DNA of 64,000 nt from Apostichopus japonicus. Its lineage: Eukaryota > Echinodermata > Holothuroidea > Aspidochirotida > Stichopodidae. Location: positions 11,747,501 to 11,811,500 of the forward strand of contig NC_092580.1 of assembly GCF_037975245.1 (NCBI RefSeq). The letters run 5' to 3'. Shown here in pieces: positions 34,665 to 55,206 of this stretch. Numbering within the stretch: the first letter of the stretch is position 1; each line of letters starts with the position of its first letter. The notes beneath the pieces were generated by a model, which had not been told where the DNA came from, did no database searches, and saw nothing but the letters and a program-made list of their open reading frames with translations. The position numbers and the translations under genes were made by a program.

Positions 34665-36980
34665 CTATATTATCTTGGTGTCATTTGCTTATATAGTCTT
34701 TGGAAGTTTTACTTTGGCTATTATTCTTCTTGTTGATTTATCCTTGAAACGTGTTACATTTGGAATGTTTGCATAGCTGTTCTCTGTATTTTTTCTTCTA
34801 TAGAACTGAATATTGTTTTGTTTGTGAATAATGATTGACAAATAAATCATAAAAAAAAGAAATTTGCAGATGAAGTACCCTAATGATATCATTCATTTTG
34901 CTGTTGCCAGATGCATTTACAAAATATCACTAGATAAAAAAATCTTCGCAATACCAAAAATGCTACGAGTGAGATTAAAAGACAAATCAGCAATTTTGTT
35001 CGGCAATCTAATTTAGCCACCAGAAATTCCCATTAAAGGGTATGAGATGGTAGGCCTATTATATGTGCACAAATGGTCAACAAAGTGCGATATCTCATCC
35101 ATTTTAAAGGTAGGGGTGGGATAACAATTATCACTATTAGAAATATGTTTACAATTATCGCTGTAAAATATACGTAGACATATAGGGTTGGTGGAATAGG
35201 ACGCTCTAGGTAAGTATAACATCTGATCATTCGGGCTCCGAAGTATTATACTATAACCCTACCCTCCCCCATCCACCCCGTTTGTTTAAGGCATATCTTC
35301 TGATTAGCGCTACTTATTCTACTAATAAATCAGCGAGAGCAGGTAGTAATTACTTTATGACTAAGAATTTTGTTGTTGTTAAATTTCTTAGTTACACTGT
35401 CATTTAACTCCATACTCAACACCACACTCCCCGATCACCCTACCACCCTAATGAAGGAAACTTCCTCGTGACTCGCAGTACGCAACGATCTTTGTTCTAT
35501 TTAATTGAACCTTACTGAGTCTCCCAAGTATATTTTGCCAAATAGAATATAGTAAAAGTTTCAAAGTTTTAAGTAATCAATTAGGGGATTCTCTTTGTTA
35601 AATAAGGCATTGTATTATCGGCACCTTCCGATAAGCGTAACTTAGGGTTAACAGTTATCAGCGAGAACAGGCAGTATAATGATATTAACTTATATATATT
35701 TTTTCAAATCTCATATAGAACGAATTATGAGGTTCCCATGGTTACATTGTCATTTACCACCACCCCGTGCCCCCCCCCCTCCGCCCCACCCTTCCTAAAC
35801 CCACACTCACCGCTTCTCTTACATCCTAATGCAGGAGATATCCTCGTAAAAACGCGATGACCTATGTCCCTCATTAATATAATGCTTGGGAGCCACGAAA
35901 GAGCTACAGTACCTACTAAACACAAGTTATGTAAATGTCACTAGACGGCATCCGTAGTTACATCGGTTTTTACGAGTTTCCATCTTGTCTTGAACAATCT
36001 GCTTTTCATAAATATATTTTAATATGATTGTTATAATGACTATATCTAAGGACTTTTGAGTCGTTTTTCTGTATCCAGTGAATTCGTCTCGCCGAGATAT
36101 AAAAGGATGAATTTTCCGTACATTTTCACGGTAGGCCCCTCTGTTTAAGGTCAATGAACGACTATAACATTAGGTCCATTAAGTGCGGAATTTGGTCTCC
36201 CATTTGCGACATTGCAGAAAACCAAGCCGAGCAACGTATCTACGGTGTCTCTTAAAGAACATCATTATTAACAAAGCCGAAAAGAATATTTAGAATCTTT
36301 GGTGTCATTTAAAAAATATTTGCTGCTTACCTTACGTACAGATTCGCCTTTCCTCCTTTTCTATAAGACAGGAACATATGGGAAACAGGACAATGACGGT
36401 GATAAAATCAAGCTTCAAGATCATTAGCGATCAATTTGTTTACAAAAAGAGATTGAAAAGTGAAATGAATTCCTCCTCATCCATTCATTTTATTTGATCA
36501 TGTTTAACGCTCGTTATAACATGTCATGACGATTCCTAACAAACGCTCACCCAAACTCGTTCAAATATACACAACCCCCCCCCTCAACCCGGTCTCTCAC
36601 CGTACTGCACTTCCAAACCTCATTCTTCCCCGTCAATCCACTTAGTTTGTCCTCAACCCCGCCCCCAACCCCGCCCAACCCTTTTTGTTTAAGGAATATC
36701 TTCTGATTAGCGACACTTTTTCTAACAATAAAATCATTTAACCCCCTACTCAACGCCACACCCCCCGGTACCCTTCCATCCTAATATATGAAAAATCCTC
36801 GTGACACGAAGTACGCAACGAACTTTTTTCTATTTAATTGATCCTTACTGCGTCTCCCAACTTCAATTTGTTTCCAAATGGAATAGTTAAAGTTACAAAG
36901 TTTTAATTAAAAAATTAGAAGAATCTCTTTGTGTAATATAGCATTGTATGATCGGCCTCTTCTGATAAGCGTAACTTAGA
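34663..36980. other. Spacer repeats, unit 2
   Basis: Non-coding spacer matching 53.8-55.2 and 57.7-58.9 kb, and in inverted orientation 21.0-23.1 kb. It includes the repeat whose minus strand reads MTLNRGAYRENVRKIHPFI (36154 downward) and several C-rich homopolymer runs. No gene is recognised. Confidence 0.5.
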
Positions 36981-36988
36981 GCCAGAAG

Positions 36989-38382
36989 CATGGGCGGGAT
37001 TACGGGGGGGGGGGGGCAAGAGGGGGCATTTGCCCCACTTTTTCTCAGACCTTAGTTCACTTTTTTGTCGTTTTTGCAGACAAATGTGCACAACCCTAAT
37101 CGAAATTATTCCCCCACGACAGCTCTATCAAATAGGCCTATTTGTTTCGAATCTAAGTCGAATTTGTTTATCGTAACATGAAGCATGCAGAATAACTGGA
37201 GCTGGAGCTAGCACATGGTTTGCAGCACAGGTTACGAATCCTGGAGCTAACAAACTAGCGATTAAATTCAACATGTGATGAATCCGCGGCATGTGCTATA
37301 AGCGCTAGCTTCAGGAATTGATTTTCAACGTTGCTGCTCTACTGAATGCGTTGAATAACTTAAGCCAGAGAAACGATTTACGAAAGACAGATTTGCTTAT
37401 TGGGTATATCAATAATTAAATTCAATACACTGACACATGACACCCCCCCCCCCCCCCCCGTGTCATTCAACAATATGCAATGGCAATGCCGATGTAATTT
37501 CTTTACTGCTCGAAATCCTGAAATGATGCATGCAAATCGAATAATGTAAATTACAAATTGGCACTAACACATGTAAAACATTAAATCCATTGTTACAGTA
37601 TACAGCACTCGGCAGTTTCGGTATAGGGGGAGGGGGGGGGGGGTAAAGGTATGTTCAGCCCCCAATATTTGCCAAGTGCTCCAAGAAGTGGGGACCGCGG
37701 GGAGAAGTTCGAAGTGGGTGTTGAACATATTCTTGATCGGTCCAATGCACAATATACTAATAATTTTAGGGGGAAAGAACTGTCTAGATGCGATTTATTG
37801 TTACCAGAGGTGTCATTTTTGCTGATCTAGGATTTCCTTTTTGCTTAAATTTTGACGCGCCGCGCCAACTGATGGTGGTGCACCGCCTAAATAGTGACGT
37901 ATAAGCTTCAGTTGTACATAACCATATAAGTTCTTCTATCAGCCCTCCCTAAATTTACACACGTTCATTAATTGTTTAGATGCAATTTAAAGCCTATATG
38001 GGTGTTAATTTTACCGATCTAAGGGTACCTTTCATCGAAAATTTCGACACTCCTTGCCAACCGATGATGGCGCTCCGCTTAGATATGTGACGTATAACAA
38101 AAGTTGTACATCACCATTTGACCATATGTTCTACTATCAATCCTCTTCAAATTAAAAAAAAAAAATTAACTATCTAGATACAATTGCAGACATGAGATCC
38201 ATATTTCACGGATGGGTACATGCAGCTTAGAGCATTCGGGAAATGCCGTTTCCTGCCATCTGGGGGGTTTGTAAAGCCAAAAAATGTCTTGTACGCTCCG
38301 CGCCAACCAATGGTGGCGCTCCGCTTAGATAGTCTCGCTGGCAGGTTTGCCCCCTACTTTCACAACTCAAATCCCGCCCCTG
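36989..38382. mobile_element. Non-autonomous hAT-like element, unit 2
   Basis: 1,394 bp with ends CATGGGCGGGATTACGG and CTCAAATCCCGCCCCTG (inverted) and a perfect 8-bp target duplication GCCAGAAG (36981-36988, 38383-38390), the hAT signature. There is no transposase. Internally a module of about 40 bp around GCGCCACCATCGGTTGGCGC recurs several times at roughly 200-240 bp. The unit 3 copy at 58885-60272 has the same duplication, so insertion preceded separation of units 2 and 3. Confidence 0.88.
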
Positions 38383-38529
38383 GCCAGAAGGTATACTAGC
38401 AAGAGCAGGTAGCGATGATATTAACTTATATATATATTTTTTCAAATCTCAGTTGACCAGGTCGTCCGATTCACAGTATGTATGCTGTTGTTTACATGCA
38501 GCCTACAACAAACATTGAGAGATTAAGTG

Positions 38530-39765
38530 ATTTAAAGCATCAAATATGCCTGCACATTTGTTTCCTTCTTTCTATATTATTTTTATATATTTTTTATTGT
38601 CATCTTTAATGAGGGTTGTCCTGCTCAATGTAGAAGCACTGCTTTCCAGAGGATCCCTCAATACAAAATACATATACAATATTATGCAGCAGAAAAACGG
38701 TAAACATACAAAAGCACAAAAAGGACGGCAAAAAGATAGACAAACAAATATCAGACATCTAAACAAAATATAAGTTTTCATATTGCGTTTACAGATATTA
38801 ACAATTGGCAAGCATTTCAAATTTGGGGGAAGACTGTTCCACGACCTGCCTCCAGAAACTTTTAAAGGACGTTTTACCATTCCCAGATCTAACAGGAGCA
38901 AGTAAAACATTATTAGAGCAGCTAGATCTAGTTCTGTACGAATGGCTATCTCTCAGTAGAATAGTATTATCAGTAAGGTAATCTGGAGCCAAGCCGTGGA
39001 CACATCTATACATTAGAATATTCCTGAAATATAATGTACGTTGACGGACATCTAGCCACTTCAATTCAGCAAAAATATCTATAACATGCACATCCCGAAG
39101 CCCACACCCCAGGACTACTCTAGCTGCACGATTTTGAAGAATCTGAAACCGGTCAAATTTTGTTCGTCGCCGTAGTCCAAACGGCAGAACAATCATCAAT
39201 ATGGGGTACAATTATAGCGTTGTGCAGAGTATTACGTGTTTGCTGGTCAACACACCAACTAAGTCTTTTTAGAATACCCAGTTACTGTGATAAATTTGCA
39301 GTTATTTTATCAATATGTTTTTCCCATTTAAGAATCGGGTCGAACCACATTCCAAGGTATTTGAGTACATACACATTTTCAAGAATATCATTATCAAGCT
39401 TTACTTTGAGGGAATTATTATTATTTTTTTTATAATTTGAGAAGAGCCAAATGTCATAACATTGGTTTTAGAAGCATTAAGTGTCAGCTTATTAGTGTTC
39501 ATCCAATCAGAAACAGCTTCCTGGTCCAAATTTATGACACTTTCAATATCTAATTCATTTTTTGAACTATATATGATGGCAGTATCATCGTCATAAAGGA
39601 AAATCTTACAATTCGAAACTACAGTAGGAAGGTCATTAATATAACTGATAAATAAAAGTGGACCCAATATGGATCCCTGGGGTACACCAATTGTAACTGG
39701 TCTTGCATCAGATTTAACCCCATCAATAAAAGTAGTTTGTTCTCTATTTGATCCTTAATCTAATG
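38530..39765 (-). pseudogene. 5'-truncated LINE, RT core and C-terminus, unit 2
   Basis: The minus strand reads GVPQGSILGPLLFISYINDL, FLYDDDTAIIYSS, then, after frameshifts, LQNRAARVVLGCGLRDV, LDVRQRTLYFRNILMYRCVH, LAPDYLTDN and GRSWNSLPPNLK. This is the order of a CR1/L2/Jockey-like ORF2 from RT palm to C-terminus. The catalytic box YDDD differs from the usual YADD, and at least two frameshifts disable it. The unit 3 counterpart is at 60.43-61.65 kb. Confidence 0.82.
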
Positions 39766-40586
39766 CATGGGAGCCACGAAAGAGCTACAGTACCTACTAA
39801 ACACAAATTATGTAAATGTCACTAGACGGCATCCGTAGTGACATCGTTTTTAGGTACAAATTTGAGTTTCCATCATTTCTTTAATCTGTTTTTCATACAT
39901 ATCTTTTAATATGATTGTTATCATGACTATATCTAAGGACTTCTAAGTCGTATTTCTGTATCCAGTGAGATCGTCTCGCCGAGCTATAAAAGGATGAATT
40001 TTCCGTTCATTTTACGGTAGGCCCCTCTGTTCAAGGTCAATGAACGACTATAACATTAGGTCCATTAAGTGCGGAGTTTGGTCTCCCATTTGTGACATTG
40101 CAGTAAACCAAGCCGAGCAATGTATCTACGGTGTCTCTTAAAGAACATCATTATCAACAACGTCGAAAAGAATTTTTAGTATCTTCGGTGCCATTTTAAA
40201 AGTATTTGTTGCTTACCTTATGTACACATTCACCTTAGAGTGTCCTCAACCCCCACCCTCATATAACTATTGCATTAGTTCCAATTAGTGCGGAGTTTGG
40301 TCTCCCATTTGCGAAGTTGCAGTAAACCAACCCGAGCAACGTATGTACGGTGCCTCATCAAAACATTCAAAACGCATGACTTGCGTAACCAGGGAATTCT
40401 TGATTTTTGACTAGATTTGCATTCATCAAGCTATATGCACGTTCATTTCATTTTAACGCGCCATGACCACAGTACAGGCTTCTTAAATCGTATTGAAAAC
40501 GGAGTAACGCCACAGGTCAACTTATCTGTCGTCGAAACACCTTGAAACTTACACCAGCCCCGTTACACTACCGTACCACTGACCTC
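39766..40586. other. Spacer repeat left of the fold-back element, unit 2
   Basis: Matches 23.75-24.5 and 61.65-62.3 kb. Ends with about 85 bp (from CCACAGGTCAACTTATCTG) not present before the unit 1 fold-back element. No gene is recognised. Confidence 0.45.
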
Positions 40587-41989
40587 TATGGAACGCGGAA
40601 AGGGTCAACGTGAGGCACCGTCCACTTAGAAATGGTCGTTCACACAGAAACCGTTCACTTAGAGATCGCCGCTCAAATGCAAGCAGCAGCCCACTTAGAA
40701 ATTGCCGTTTAACGCGAGGCGCCGTCCACTCAGAGATGGTCGTTCCCTTAGAGACCGTTCACTCTGCAGAGATCGTTGCCCAAATGCAACAACCGCCCAT
40801 TTTGAAATCGCCGTTGAAGTACAGAAACCGCTCATTCAAAAATGGCCGTTGACTCAGAAATCGCCCACTTACAAATCGCCGGTCGATGCTGAGCCGCGCC
40901 TACTTAGAATTCATCCTCCCTTTACAATGGCTATATACGTATGCATTAAGTGGGCGTGGACTATTTACCGGCTGTGCTCCCGCCCAGTAACGTACACCGA
41001 GCTGTTACAGTAGAACGCTGTTGTTCCCGCCTCATTCAAGTCGGCCCTGCGGCGCCCCTCCCTTTTTCAGGAGAGTAATTTCGTCTCGGTACACCGAAGA
41101 CCACATGCAATGAAAGTTTCCAAATCAATATTTGTTTGTGGAAAATTACAACTGGTAATCACGAATTATTAATTAAAAATACCAATGGGCTTAATTGTAC
41201 GTCGTCTCAACATGCACAAACTCCCGAAGATTGAGTACGAACCGATACTGAATGAAATGGATCAAAACAAGCGAGTAGAGGGTCAAGTCTAGTATTAGCG
41301 ATTGGCCGCAAGCTGAGGAATACCAGCACCGTACTCATACACTCATCATACTAACGTTAGGTTTTTATTGCGAAAGATCCATCTTTTTCCATAGGCCTAA
41401 AGAAGCACGCCTCCTTTTATAACAGTTGATTCACTGCAATCAAGCAAAACTGCCGTTCTTCTGTTGTTGACACCGATTTTCACAAATTCCTCGAGTTGTA
41501 TATCATCGTTTTGATCTATTTTAATTTGTGATTGAAAATTCAATGAACGAGTATACGAGTGCGAACGGTCGACGCACCTCAACTCTTTGATTGAAAAGTT
41601 CACGCCCCGCCCACGATATAAATATGCAAGTTTGGCTGTCACTCAAATGGACGATCTCTGAGACGACGATCTCTGAGTGAACGATCTCTGAGTGAACGAT
41701 CTCTGAATGGACGATTTCTGAATCACGACCATTTCTCAGTCGCGACGGTTTATAAGTTAATTTCTGAGTGGACGGTTCCCGAAAAGTTGGGTGTGTTTGC
41801 GCGGCAATCTCTGATTAGACGGTCTGTGTATCAACGGCCATCTCCAAGTGGACGGCGCCTCACATTAAACGGCGATTTCAAAATGGACGGCTGCTGTATT
41901 TGAGCGGCGATCTCTAAGTGGACGGTTTCTGAGCGAACGACCATTTCTGAGTGGACGGCGCCAAATGATGACCCTTTCCGCGTTCCATA
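40587..41989. mobile_element. Fold-back element, unit 2 (without GATATC arrays)
   Basis: 1,403 bp, TATGGAACGCGGAAAGGGTC at the left and CCCTTTCCGCGTTCCATA at the right. Arms of about 350 bp consist of modules such as CCGTCCACTTAGAAATGGTC, GTTCACTTAGAGATCGCCGC and their reverse complements (CGATCTCTGAGTGAACGATC at 41650-41700). The centre (about 40950-41640) holds no recognised gene. The element ends exactly where unit 3 begins. Confidence 0.82.
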
Positions 41990-43187
41990 AAACAGAGCAG
42001 GAAAAACTGCGGCTACGCTTCCACGAACGTCATACTGTTTCTACGGAGGCCCAGAAGTACCTTTCATCCATGCTGTTGTATATATGTAGGTAGAAATTCT
42101 ATGTTCTTATGCGGTTTAGCTCACAGTTCAGAATTTTAGGTTAGTAATTGTTATCGAAAGAGGATTCAAATTATTTCTGTCTACAGTGTTTTCTCTTCGC
42201 TCTTTTCCCTAATGAAAAAATGCAGAGAGTTGATGGATGTGTACACATATTGTAGGAACATTTGTGAAATAAGATATTCTGATGGTTCTATATATTCACT
42301 AAGGAACGCTCCTCTCTCAATCGATTTATCCAAATGGATCATAATGGAGGTTGTGCTACAGACAAATAAAGGCAATATTAAGTAATCTTGTGGTAATGCT
42401 CTTTGAGGGGTGATTATGGGCCATGTTTATTTCGTTGTGTCCATTGTCGTATTCATTTAAATGGTACAGAAAAATGAAGAATAGGTTGGTAGTATAATGT
42501 GTGAATGAATACATCTGTAATTTGTTAAACCTTCCTATCATCAACGGGTGTTGCTCGTTTCAAACAATAACCATGTTGTGATTTCGATGGGGATGAGGGT
42601 GGGGTTCGGGTGTGGGTGGGGTGGGGGTGGGGCGGGATGGGGCCATAGGGCCGAACGCACACTTGTATATAATGACTGGAAAAAATACTCACTTCTTGTT
42701 CGAAGTCCAGACTGGTTTAAAATTTGATGTCAACCCAAACATTGTTTTTTTTTTTCGAGTGAAAACAGACCAAAACATTAATGTGATCGTTCCCAACAAA
42801 AATAAAACTGTTAACTTTACTGCATGACTGCATAGGTTACGATTTCATCGAATACACAAAGGAAAGTGTCTCTTAATTTAAGAGGGCGTTTAAAGGAATA
42901 ATCATTGACGTCGCCAATAATAGGTGAGCATGCGGGTGAAAGGGACTTGATCACTCAAACGTTTTCGTGCCTCTCCCCGTGCTTCCACCGTGGTATTTGT
43001 AGTAGGAATAAATTGGAAAATACACTCTTTCTATACATTCAGAGCAATTAAAAATCAACAATGGCTTCCTATAGTTACAGCATTCATATTCCGGTGCATT
43101 TCATGTTATTTTTATGGTTTATTTTTTACGCGATTTTACTTTCATTTTTGTTTTGAAGCGATTAACGGAACACGGGATAACCTACTA
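41990..43187. other. 3' flank of receptor copy 3
   Basis: Matches the flanks of copies 1 and 2. A minus-strand AATAAA (43123-43118) lies about 65 bp after the stop codon. The short Cys-containing frame at the left end has lost its ATG. Nothing else is recognised. Confidence 0.5.
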
Positions 43188-50589
<7,402 letters not shown>

Positions 50590-51300
50590 TGTTGCCAGTG
50601 GTGACTATAGTACAACGTTAACGGTCGAAATAGATTGTGTCCACACTCTGAACCGTGAGACTAATCACAAACTATAAGAAATAAACAATCCTAACACGTC
50701 TTTAATATCAAACTCTCTCTCTATTAGACAGAAACCGAAACAGTGATCGATATTAGATTTATTGCGTACTACTTGAAGGATCATGACAAATGTAAACTTT
50801 TGCTTGGTGTTATACGACAGGCTTGTTAAAAATGCAAAGTAAACGTATACTATCACTTCAGAATGGCGGGACTTATAATGTCATCAACCTGCCTCCCCCC
50901 CCCCATACTTCACCGAACTATTATATACACAGTTGCCAACAACAGAAACCAATAGAAACTTCAGTCTCTGTCTTTGATTTTACGATAGAAGGTTTGTAAA
51001 ACGTGCATATCTCATACACAGAGTTTACTTTATAGCTCAATAATTATAAATCGACAATTTTAATCACTGGCCAGGTATCATTATTTTATGAGCCATTACA
51101 AATATAGGAAGGAAGGCCCGTGACTACCTTGCTTGGAAAAATCAAGTCGCAAAAAGGACGTTAATATTAACAATTTCGAGGAAGCAATAAACCTTGCTCA
51201 AGATCGTGATACGTGGCGGGGGTTAATCACTTGAGCATGTCGGATATAGAAGAGACTCAACTTACTATACTACTACAACTATTACAAATAAACAGATATA
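50590..51300. other. 5' flank of receptor copy 3
   Basis: Closely matches 32497-33195, including the poly-C run (50895) and the RTE-like LINE tail on the plus strand (about 51138-51234, LAQDRDTWRGLIT). No promoter motif was recognised. Confidence 0.4.
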
Positions 51301-51720
51301 TATGGAACGACAAAGGAATTTGCATTGGTTATACGCAGGTAACAACATACGTGTTTTAGTATGTTTTTCTTGAGTGACATGGATGGAGTCGGATATGACG
51401 AGGGGAGGTGGTATAGAGGGCAAGGAGAGCCGGCTGTTGTAAGGGGTGGTATATTGGTCTTATTCATTTTAAAAAGAACGCCCACGTTTTGTTGCAATGT
51501 ATAACATAGACAAGGAATTTGTGTGGGTTATGGGCGGTTATAAGTGTTTTAGTATTCTTTTTCTTGGGTGACATGGATGGTGTCGGATAGAGGGATGTTG
51601 AGGTAGGGAGGGCAAGGAGAGCCGGCTGCTGAAAGGGTGATATACTGGTCCTATTTATTTTAAAAGAACCCCCACTATTTTCTACAACTATTTTCTACAA
51701 TGTATAAAATAGACAAAGGA
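51301..51720. repeat. Minisatellite, about 195-bp period, unit 3
   Basis: Same array as 33196-33610, with a small extra duplication of CTATTTTCTACAA at its right end. Confidence 0.8.
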
Positions 51721-51840
51721 TATGATGAAATGTGAACACATTCAGCTGCAAAAATAATAGTTCCATTGGCGTAATCTGTTAAGTCGGAACTCTTATGAAG
51801 CACACATACTACGGAAAATTGTGTGCAATTCTTCATTTTC

Positions 51841-52873
51841 AATTTCAATTCAATTTCAATTTCTTTATTCCAGTATAAACGATAACATTTATAAATAGGA
51901 CACATAAAAGATGATACATAAAAGACGTAAACATGTACAAAAATGAAAGCATGAACAAAAACAAGAAGTAAGATAGAGGATTAGAAGTTTTAAAGATTAA
52001 GGATTAAAAGGATTATAACAGAGATTCTAAGAACCCATTTTGAATATAAATGGCTGCTCTGTAGATAAGTGAGTTCTTAAAAAGCATAATTCTAAAAGAT
52101 GGCAAGATAGTAGGATTACGTAGATTGTACTTGCTGGTTCTATTGCACAGAGAGATCAACTCGGAGTGAAGTGGGTGATCTTTAGAACTATGTATATTCT
52201 TAGCTAGTCTTATGAATTCATTTTTAGCAGCAGTGTTTACTTTACCAACAAGGCTTTCATAGTCGAGATTAAATATTTTGGAGCAGTATTTCAAGAAACT
52301 TCTAATTCTTTTCTTGTCCTTTTCAAGTAGAAAGTGATACCAGACAGGAACTGCATACACAATCACTGGCAGAATTGATGAGCTGAAAACCTTATCTCTT
52401 ACATTAGAATGAAAATAAGGAGTAATATATGCCAACGTTGATACAATATAATACACCTTAGACATCGATTTAGATATATGTTTAGTAAAGGTTAACTTGG
52501 CGTCAATATCAACCCCTAAGTACATAGTATGAGACACCCGCTCAACAATGGAGCCTTGAACATAAGTTTTCTGATCCCTGGTCTGAATGAGACCGTGATG
52601 TTTAATGTTAATGTTTTCAAAAATTATTTCTTTAGATTTCTTTGGATTAAGTAAGAGGTTCTTCTGCTCACACAAATTGACCATATTATCAATACAGTAT
52701 TTATAGTCATTTTGATTTTCAAGGTGTGTCCGCTTTGAAATGTTACAGGATATGGCTGTATCATCAGCGTACTTAATTACATCACACCCCATTGAAGAAC
52801 GTATATCATCTGTGTATATTGTAAAAAGTAACGCAGATAGAGGACCTCCCTGGGGGACTCCCACTGTAATATT
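51841..52873 (-). mobile_element. LINE insertion specific to unit 3, 5' truncated
   Basis: The minus strand 52864-52013 encodes 283 uninterrupted codons: GVPQGGPLSALLFTIYTDDI, then IKYADDTAI (intact YADD catalytic box), FLKYCSKIFNLDYESLV and RNPTILPSFRIMLFKNSLIY. This is the C-terminal half of a non-LTR reverse transcriptase. It interrupts the unit 2 sequence CTTCATTTTCAAGTTAGCG (near 33714). Its tail is a repeat of TTGAAA steps at 51838-51870. The open frame and absence from unit 2 indicate a fairly recent insertion. The LINE clade was not determined. Confidence 0.85.
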
Positions 52874-53743
52874 TAAGTTAGCGTATTACGTGAAATGTCT
52901 CTGACAATAGTTTCTAAGTATCCTTCAAACGCTTTGGGAAGCTTTTCTACTATACTTTAAACGGAATGTGAAATCTCTCTTACGCTCACAGGCACTTCAT
53001 AATATCCAACCCAACCTCGTGTGAATCCTCAGATTTAAAGAAGGAAACAACTGTGCCATTGTTCAAGTGTTTCCAAGTTGTACCGGTACTATAGTATGTT
53101 GTTCCTTCTTTTTTATTTCCTTCCAGTATACATGTAAAATTTATAGAGAGGAGTCATATAATACCTCAACAAGAAGAATAACTAATATAAAAGGTGATTT
53201 TTTTTTTAGATGATAGGATATCATATCAAATACATTTACACATACAAAAGTTAATACATAAAACGATATAACAAACAGACTACAACCAACAGTCCAAGAA
53301 TAACTAGTAAGTTAAAAGGGGAAAAATGTTAAGATGATAGGATATGATATAAAATACATCTACACATACAGAAAGTTAATACATAAAACGATATAGCAAA
53401 AAGACTACAACAAACATGCTAAGTGCTTGGATGGAATGTATAAAGCAGCACGGTAAATAAATGAGTTTCTGTAAACTTACGTTCGGTATTTTGTGGGGAT
53501 TTCTTAGATTTCTGCTCGATTTGTGCAAGAGACTTTTAGTAAAGTATAGAAGGGTGATTCTGATCACTGTTAAATCGTATTAGCCATTCTTGTAAACTCA
53601 GTTCTTGCAGCAGCATTTACCTTTTCTAAAAGTATATTGTAATCTAAATTAAATATAGCTGATGTGTATTTAAGAAACTTCATTGTTCTTTCTTTGCTTT
53701 TCTTGCAATATAAAATGGTACCAGACAGGCACTGTATAGATCA
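52874..53743. other. Unassigned block and decayed LINE, unit 3
   Basis: Counterpart of 33720-34572. The right part (about 53190-53743, minus strand) is the decayed LINE with MKFLKYTSAIFNLDYNILLE. The left part is the unassigned block shared only by units 2 and 3. Confidence 0.55.
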
Positions 53744-53747
53744 CATA

Positions 53748-53834
<87 letters not shown>
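53744..53834. repeat. TA microsatellite, unit 3
   Basis: About 45 AT steps with one TT interruption near the left end; same position as 34574-34662. Confidence 0.95.
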
Positions 53835-53836
<2 letters not shown>

Positions 53837-55206
53837 CCATATTATCTTGGTGTCATTTGCTTATATTAGTCTTAGGAAGTTTTACTTTGGCTGTTATTCT
53901 TCTTGTTGATTTATCCTTGAAACGTGTTACATTTAGAATGTTTGCATAGCTGTTCTCTGTATTTTTTCTTCTATAGAACTGAATATTGTTTTGTTTGTGA
54001 ATAATGATTGACAAATTAATCATAAAAAAAAAGAAATTTGCAGATGAAGTACCCTAATGATATCATTCAATTTGCTGTTGCCAGATTCATTTACAAAATA
54101 TCACTAGATAAAAAAATCTTCGCAATACCAAAAATGCTACGAGTGAGATTAAAAGACAAATCAGCAATTTTGTTCGGCAATCTAATTTAGCCACCAGAAA
54201 TTCCCATTAAAGGGTATGAGATGGTAGGCCTATTATATGTGCACAAATGGTCAACAAAGTGCGATATCTCATCCATTTTAAAGGTAGGGGTGGGATAACA
54301 ATTATCACTATTAGAAATATGTTTACAATTATCGCTGTAAAATATACGTAGGCATATAGGCTTGGTGGAATAGGACGCTCTAGGTAAGTATAACATCTGA
54401 TCATTCGGGCTCCGAAGTATTATACATATTATACTATAACCCTACCCTCCCCCATCCACCCCGTTTGTTTAAGGCATATCTTCTGATTAGCGCCACTTAT
54501 TCTACTAATAAATCAGCGAGAGCAGGTAGTAATTACTTTATGACTAAGAATTTTGTTGTTGTTAAATTTCTTAGTTACACTGTCATTTAACTCCATACTC
54601 AACACCACACTCCCCGATACCCTACCACCCTAATGAAGGAAACTTCCTCGTGACTCGCAGTACGCAATGATCTTTGTTCTATTTAATTGAACCTTACTGA
54701 GTCTCCCAAGTATATTTTGCCAAATAGAATATAGTAAAAGTTTCAAAGTTTTAAGTAATCAATTAGGGGATTCTCTTTGTTAAATAAGGCATTGTATTAT
54801 CGGCACCTTCCGATAACTTAGGGTTAACAGTTATCAGCGAGAACAGGCAGTATAATGATATTAACTTATATATATTTTTTTCAAATCTCATATAGAACGA
54901 ATTATCAGGTCCCCATGGTTACATTGTCATTTACCACCACCCCGTGCCCCCCCCCTCCGCCCCACCCTTCCTAAACCCACACTCACCGCTTCTCTTACAT
55001 CCTAATGCAGGAGATATCCTCGTAAAAACGCGATGATCTATGTCCCTCATTAATATAATGCTTGGGAGCCACGAAAGAGCTACAGTACCTACTATACACA
55101 AATTATGTAAATGTCACTAAACGGCATCCGTAGTGACATCGTTTTTAGGTTCAAATTTGATTTTTCATCTTGTCTTGAATCTGCTTTTCATAAATATTTT
55201 TTAATA
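53835..55206. other. Spacer repeats, unit 3 left part
   Basis: Matches 34663-35990 closely. Ends inside the repeat whose minus strand gives the HPFISRRD frame, cut by the TIR element at 55207. No gene is recognised. Confidence 0.5.

Larger units (their letters stand above)
25818..41989. repeat. Tandem array unit 2
   Basis: Second unit, about 16.2 kb. Order: receptor 3' flank, receptor exons 7 to 1, RTE-like LINE tail, minisatellite, decayed LINE, TA microsatellite, spacer repeats, hAT-like element, LINE fragment, fold-back element. It shares most spacer insertions with unit 3, so these two separated more recently from each other than from unit 1. Confidence 0.9.
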
